Assembly (NCBI GenBank): GCA_024639925.1
Contig: JAHEGA010000012.1
Span: 1 to 14,572, forward strand
Reading direction: 5' to 3'
Length of the DNA stretch: 14,572 bases
Source of the DNA: Microbacteriaceae bacterium
GTDB taxonomy: Bacteria; Actinomycetota; Actinomycetes; Actinomycetales; Microbacteriaceae
Each line of letters starts with the position of its first letter. The stretch's first letter is position 1. The position numbers were made by a program, and so were the translations under genes. The notes beneath the pieces are model-generated. The model was given only the letters and a program-made list of their open reading frames with translations, made no database searches and was not told the origin of the DNA. Below are positions 13,193 through 14,572 of the stretch, one piece after another.

Positions 13193-14546
13193 GAATGGCG
13201 CCTAGGTTTTCAAACTCGCCAGGCATCGAGACCGCGCTACCGCGCACACCGAGGACCTGCTCTTCCAAGTCGGGGTGCGGACTGGCCAAATCCGGTATTT
13301 CCGCCAAGAGCTCACGGACCACCACAGTCCCCCGCCACTCCGCCATAGAGGCTACCCACCCGAGCGCCACCATCGATTCGGCTTGCTCCCCCACACATTC
13401 AAAGGGTCGGTGTTCGTGAAGCCCCAGCAGTGCCCGGTAACCCTCCCGTTGAGAAGCGTTATCCAAAAGGTTGTCGGCGAACATGCGGGTAAGGGAGCTT
13501 GAGGGAATAAAGGGCGCCAAAATCAAGAAGATGAAGCGGCACTTGTCGCAATCGCCACACCAGCGCGCGTCTTCCACACCGCGGCGGAACGCGCGATTGC
13601 AGCTGGTAATCACTGGGTGATATTCCCGCAGGCCCGAGAAATACCGGGCTATCTGGAGTTCGCTATAGGGGCGCAGGAGCGAGAAGTACGCACCGGCGGA
13701 AAGCCCGGCTTGTGGGCCCAACATGTCGTGGAGAAGAGATTCGGCGCGCTCGGACTTCGACCACTGGTGGTTGACCTCCACACCATTCCACGTGAGGGTG
13801 GCTTCAGAAGCGGACGCCTCCAGGGACATGACGACGGGTCCGAGCCCGATGATGCGGGCTTGAACAAGAGAAATCAGCGAATTGATGGCGGTGACGGGAA
13901 CGTGGCCGTTGAGGGCTCCCTGGTCGTTGAGCTCGAGCAAACGCTCGTCCAGATCCCTCGTGACAGAAATCAAGGGGTGGCCTTTGATCCGACCCACGCG
14001 ATACATGACCTGGTTGGGGTTCACCGCGAACTGGACCGGGTGCATCCGTGCCGCTGCTAAGAGCTCCACGGTCACCACGGAGTCTTTGCCGCCACCGATG
14101 GGAACGAGGGGGTCCCCCTCGGGGGTGAGGTGGGCTTCCACCGGGAACGCACTGGCTCCACCGGAGGACACCACAATCTCTGGCTCGAGGAGACCATCGA
14201 GACCGTTGCGGAAGGCAAACTCGCCCAGCCCGTGAGCGATGACCTCACGCAGGTAGTCCACTCCCGCCTGCGTCATCCCCGGCTGGGAGATGACGTAGCG
14301 AGGCGGTGCCGCTGCCTTGTAGTAGCTCAAGCCCAAGACGGCACCGAGGATGGTGACAAGGCCCTCCACCCTGGGCCAGTCCACGGCACGGCCTTGGCGA
14401 ACGGGGGTGAAAATCAGTGACTCATGGAACATCTCACTGTGACCATCACCGGCGAGCTCAAAATCAAACTCGACCCGCATGGTGTCGCGGTCAATATGTG
14501 CCGCCAGGAATCTGAATTCGGTGAAGACGTGGGGGTCGAACACCAT
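13185..14546 (-). CDS. murL: UDP-MurNAc-L-Ala-L-Glu epimerase
   Basis: MurL inverts the terminal L-Glu of UDP-MurNAc-L-Ala-L-Glu to D-Glu, an alternative to glutamate racemase described in Xanthomonas. The 453-residue length fits the family. Visible features are an N-terminal beta-type domain (1-75), YYKAAAPP (75-82) and EFAFRNGLDG (109-118). A PP-loop-like PIGGGKDSVVTVELL (149-163) is consistent with ATP use, followed by VNPNQVMYRVGRIKGHPLI (175-193). Further on are ASASEATLTWNGVEVNHQWSKS (244-265) and a cysteine group at 316, 330, 333 and 336 (CNRAF, then WCGDCDKC) that could bind metal. The ATG at 14546 has GAGGAGG about 10 nt upstream. It leads murL - Mur ligase - rph - rdgB. The assignment rests on recalled family features and on the adjacent ligase gene; biochemical specificity is inferred. 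Confidence 0.85.
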   Translation of the reverse strand: MVFDPHVFTEFRFLAAHIDRDTMRVEFDFELAGDGHSEMFHESLIFTPVRQGRAVDWPRVEGLVTILGAVLGLSYYKAAAPPRYVISQPGMTQAGVDYLREVIAHGLGEFAFRNGLDGLLEPEIVVSSGGASAFPVEAHLTPEGDPLVPIGGGKDSVVTVELLAAARMHPVQFAVNPNQVMYRVGRIKGHPLISVTRDLDERLLELNDQGALNGHVPVTAINSLISLVQARIIGLGPVVMSLEASASEATLTWNGVEVNHQWSKSERAESLLHDMLGPQAGLSAGAYFSLLRPYSELQIARYFSGLREYHPVITSCNRAFRRGVEDARWCGDCDKCRFIFLILAPFIPSSSLTRMFADNLLDNASQREGYRALLGLHEHRPFECVGEQAESMVALGWVASMAEWRGTVVVRELLAEIPDLASPHPDLEEQVLGVRGSAVSMPGEFENLGAILG

Positions 14547-14572
14547 TCCTGGAGCACCTCCTCAACTCGAAG

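Overview
The window reads as a compact, moderately high-GC actinobacterial chromosome segment, most likely from the family Microbacteriaceae (Micrococcales). The reasons are the rpsB-tsf-pyrH-frr-cdsA order followed by a small DivIVA-domain gene, the rph-rdgB pair close by, the very short intergenic gaps, the frequent GTG and TTG starts, and the Lys/Ala/Pro tail on ribosomal protein S2. The family assignment is inference. I saw no tRNA, rRNA, CRISPR array, insertion sequence or prophage gene.

Nearly everything is on the minus strand, so transcription runs from right to left. (1) 14546-10476: a tight operon murL - Mur ligase (MurD/MurD2) - rph - rdgB, with 8-nt and 4-nt overlaps and a 3-nt gap. 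It makes a D-glutamate-containing peptidoglycan precursor and carries two nucleic-acid housekeeping enzymes. (2) 10475-10265: the rpsB promoter and leader, with two perfect hairpins. (3) 10264-8355: rpsB and tsf, closed by a 17-bp perfect stem terminator at 8306-8342. (4) 8259-6005: pyrH, frr and cdsA. (5) 5957-5412: a small protein with four DivIVA-like motifs. (6) 5374-3801: a coupled three-gene unit of a secreted or membrane-anchored transglycosylase-like protein, a small Cys/His zinc-type protein and an alpha/beta hydrolase. (7) 2561-3844: the only plus-strand gene, a long DivIVA-type coiled-coil protein that converges on and overlaps the hydrolase. (8) 2415-1: a divergent two-gene unit of a large membrane/lipoprotein-like protein and a thioredoxin-fold/TPR protein cut by the window edge.

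The most interesting point is the cell-wall pair at 11783-14546. MurL epimerises the terminal L-Glu of UDP-MurNAc-L-Ala-L-Glu, which a MurD2-type ligase makes. In many actinobacteria the gene upstream of rph-rdgB is murI (glutamate racemase). Here murL-murD sits in that place, and the ligase differs from classical MurD at substrate-proximal motifs. This suggests a locus-level swap of the D-glutamate route. The other theme is wall growth and polarity: two different DivIVA-like proteins and a transglycosylase-like protein lie around the translation and phospholipid genes.
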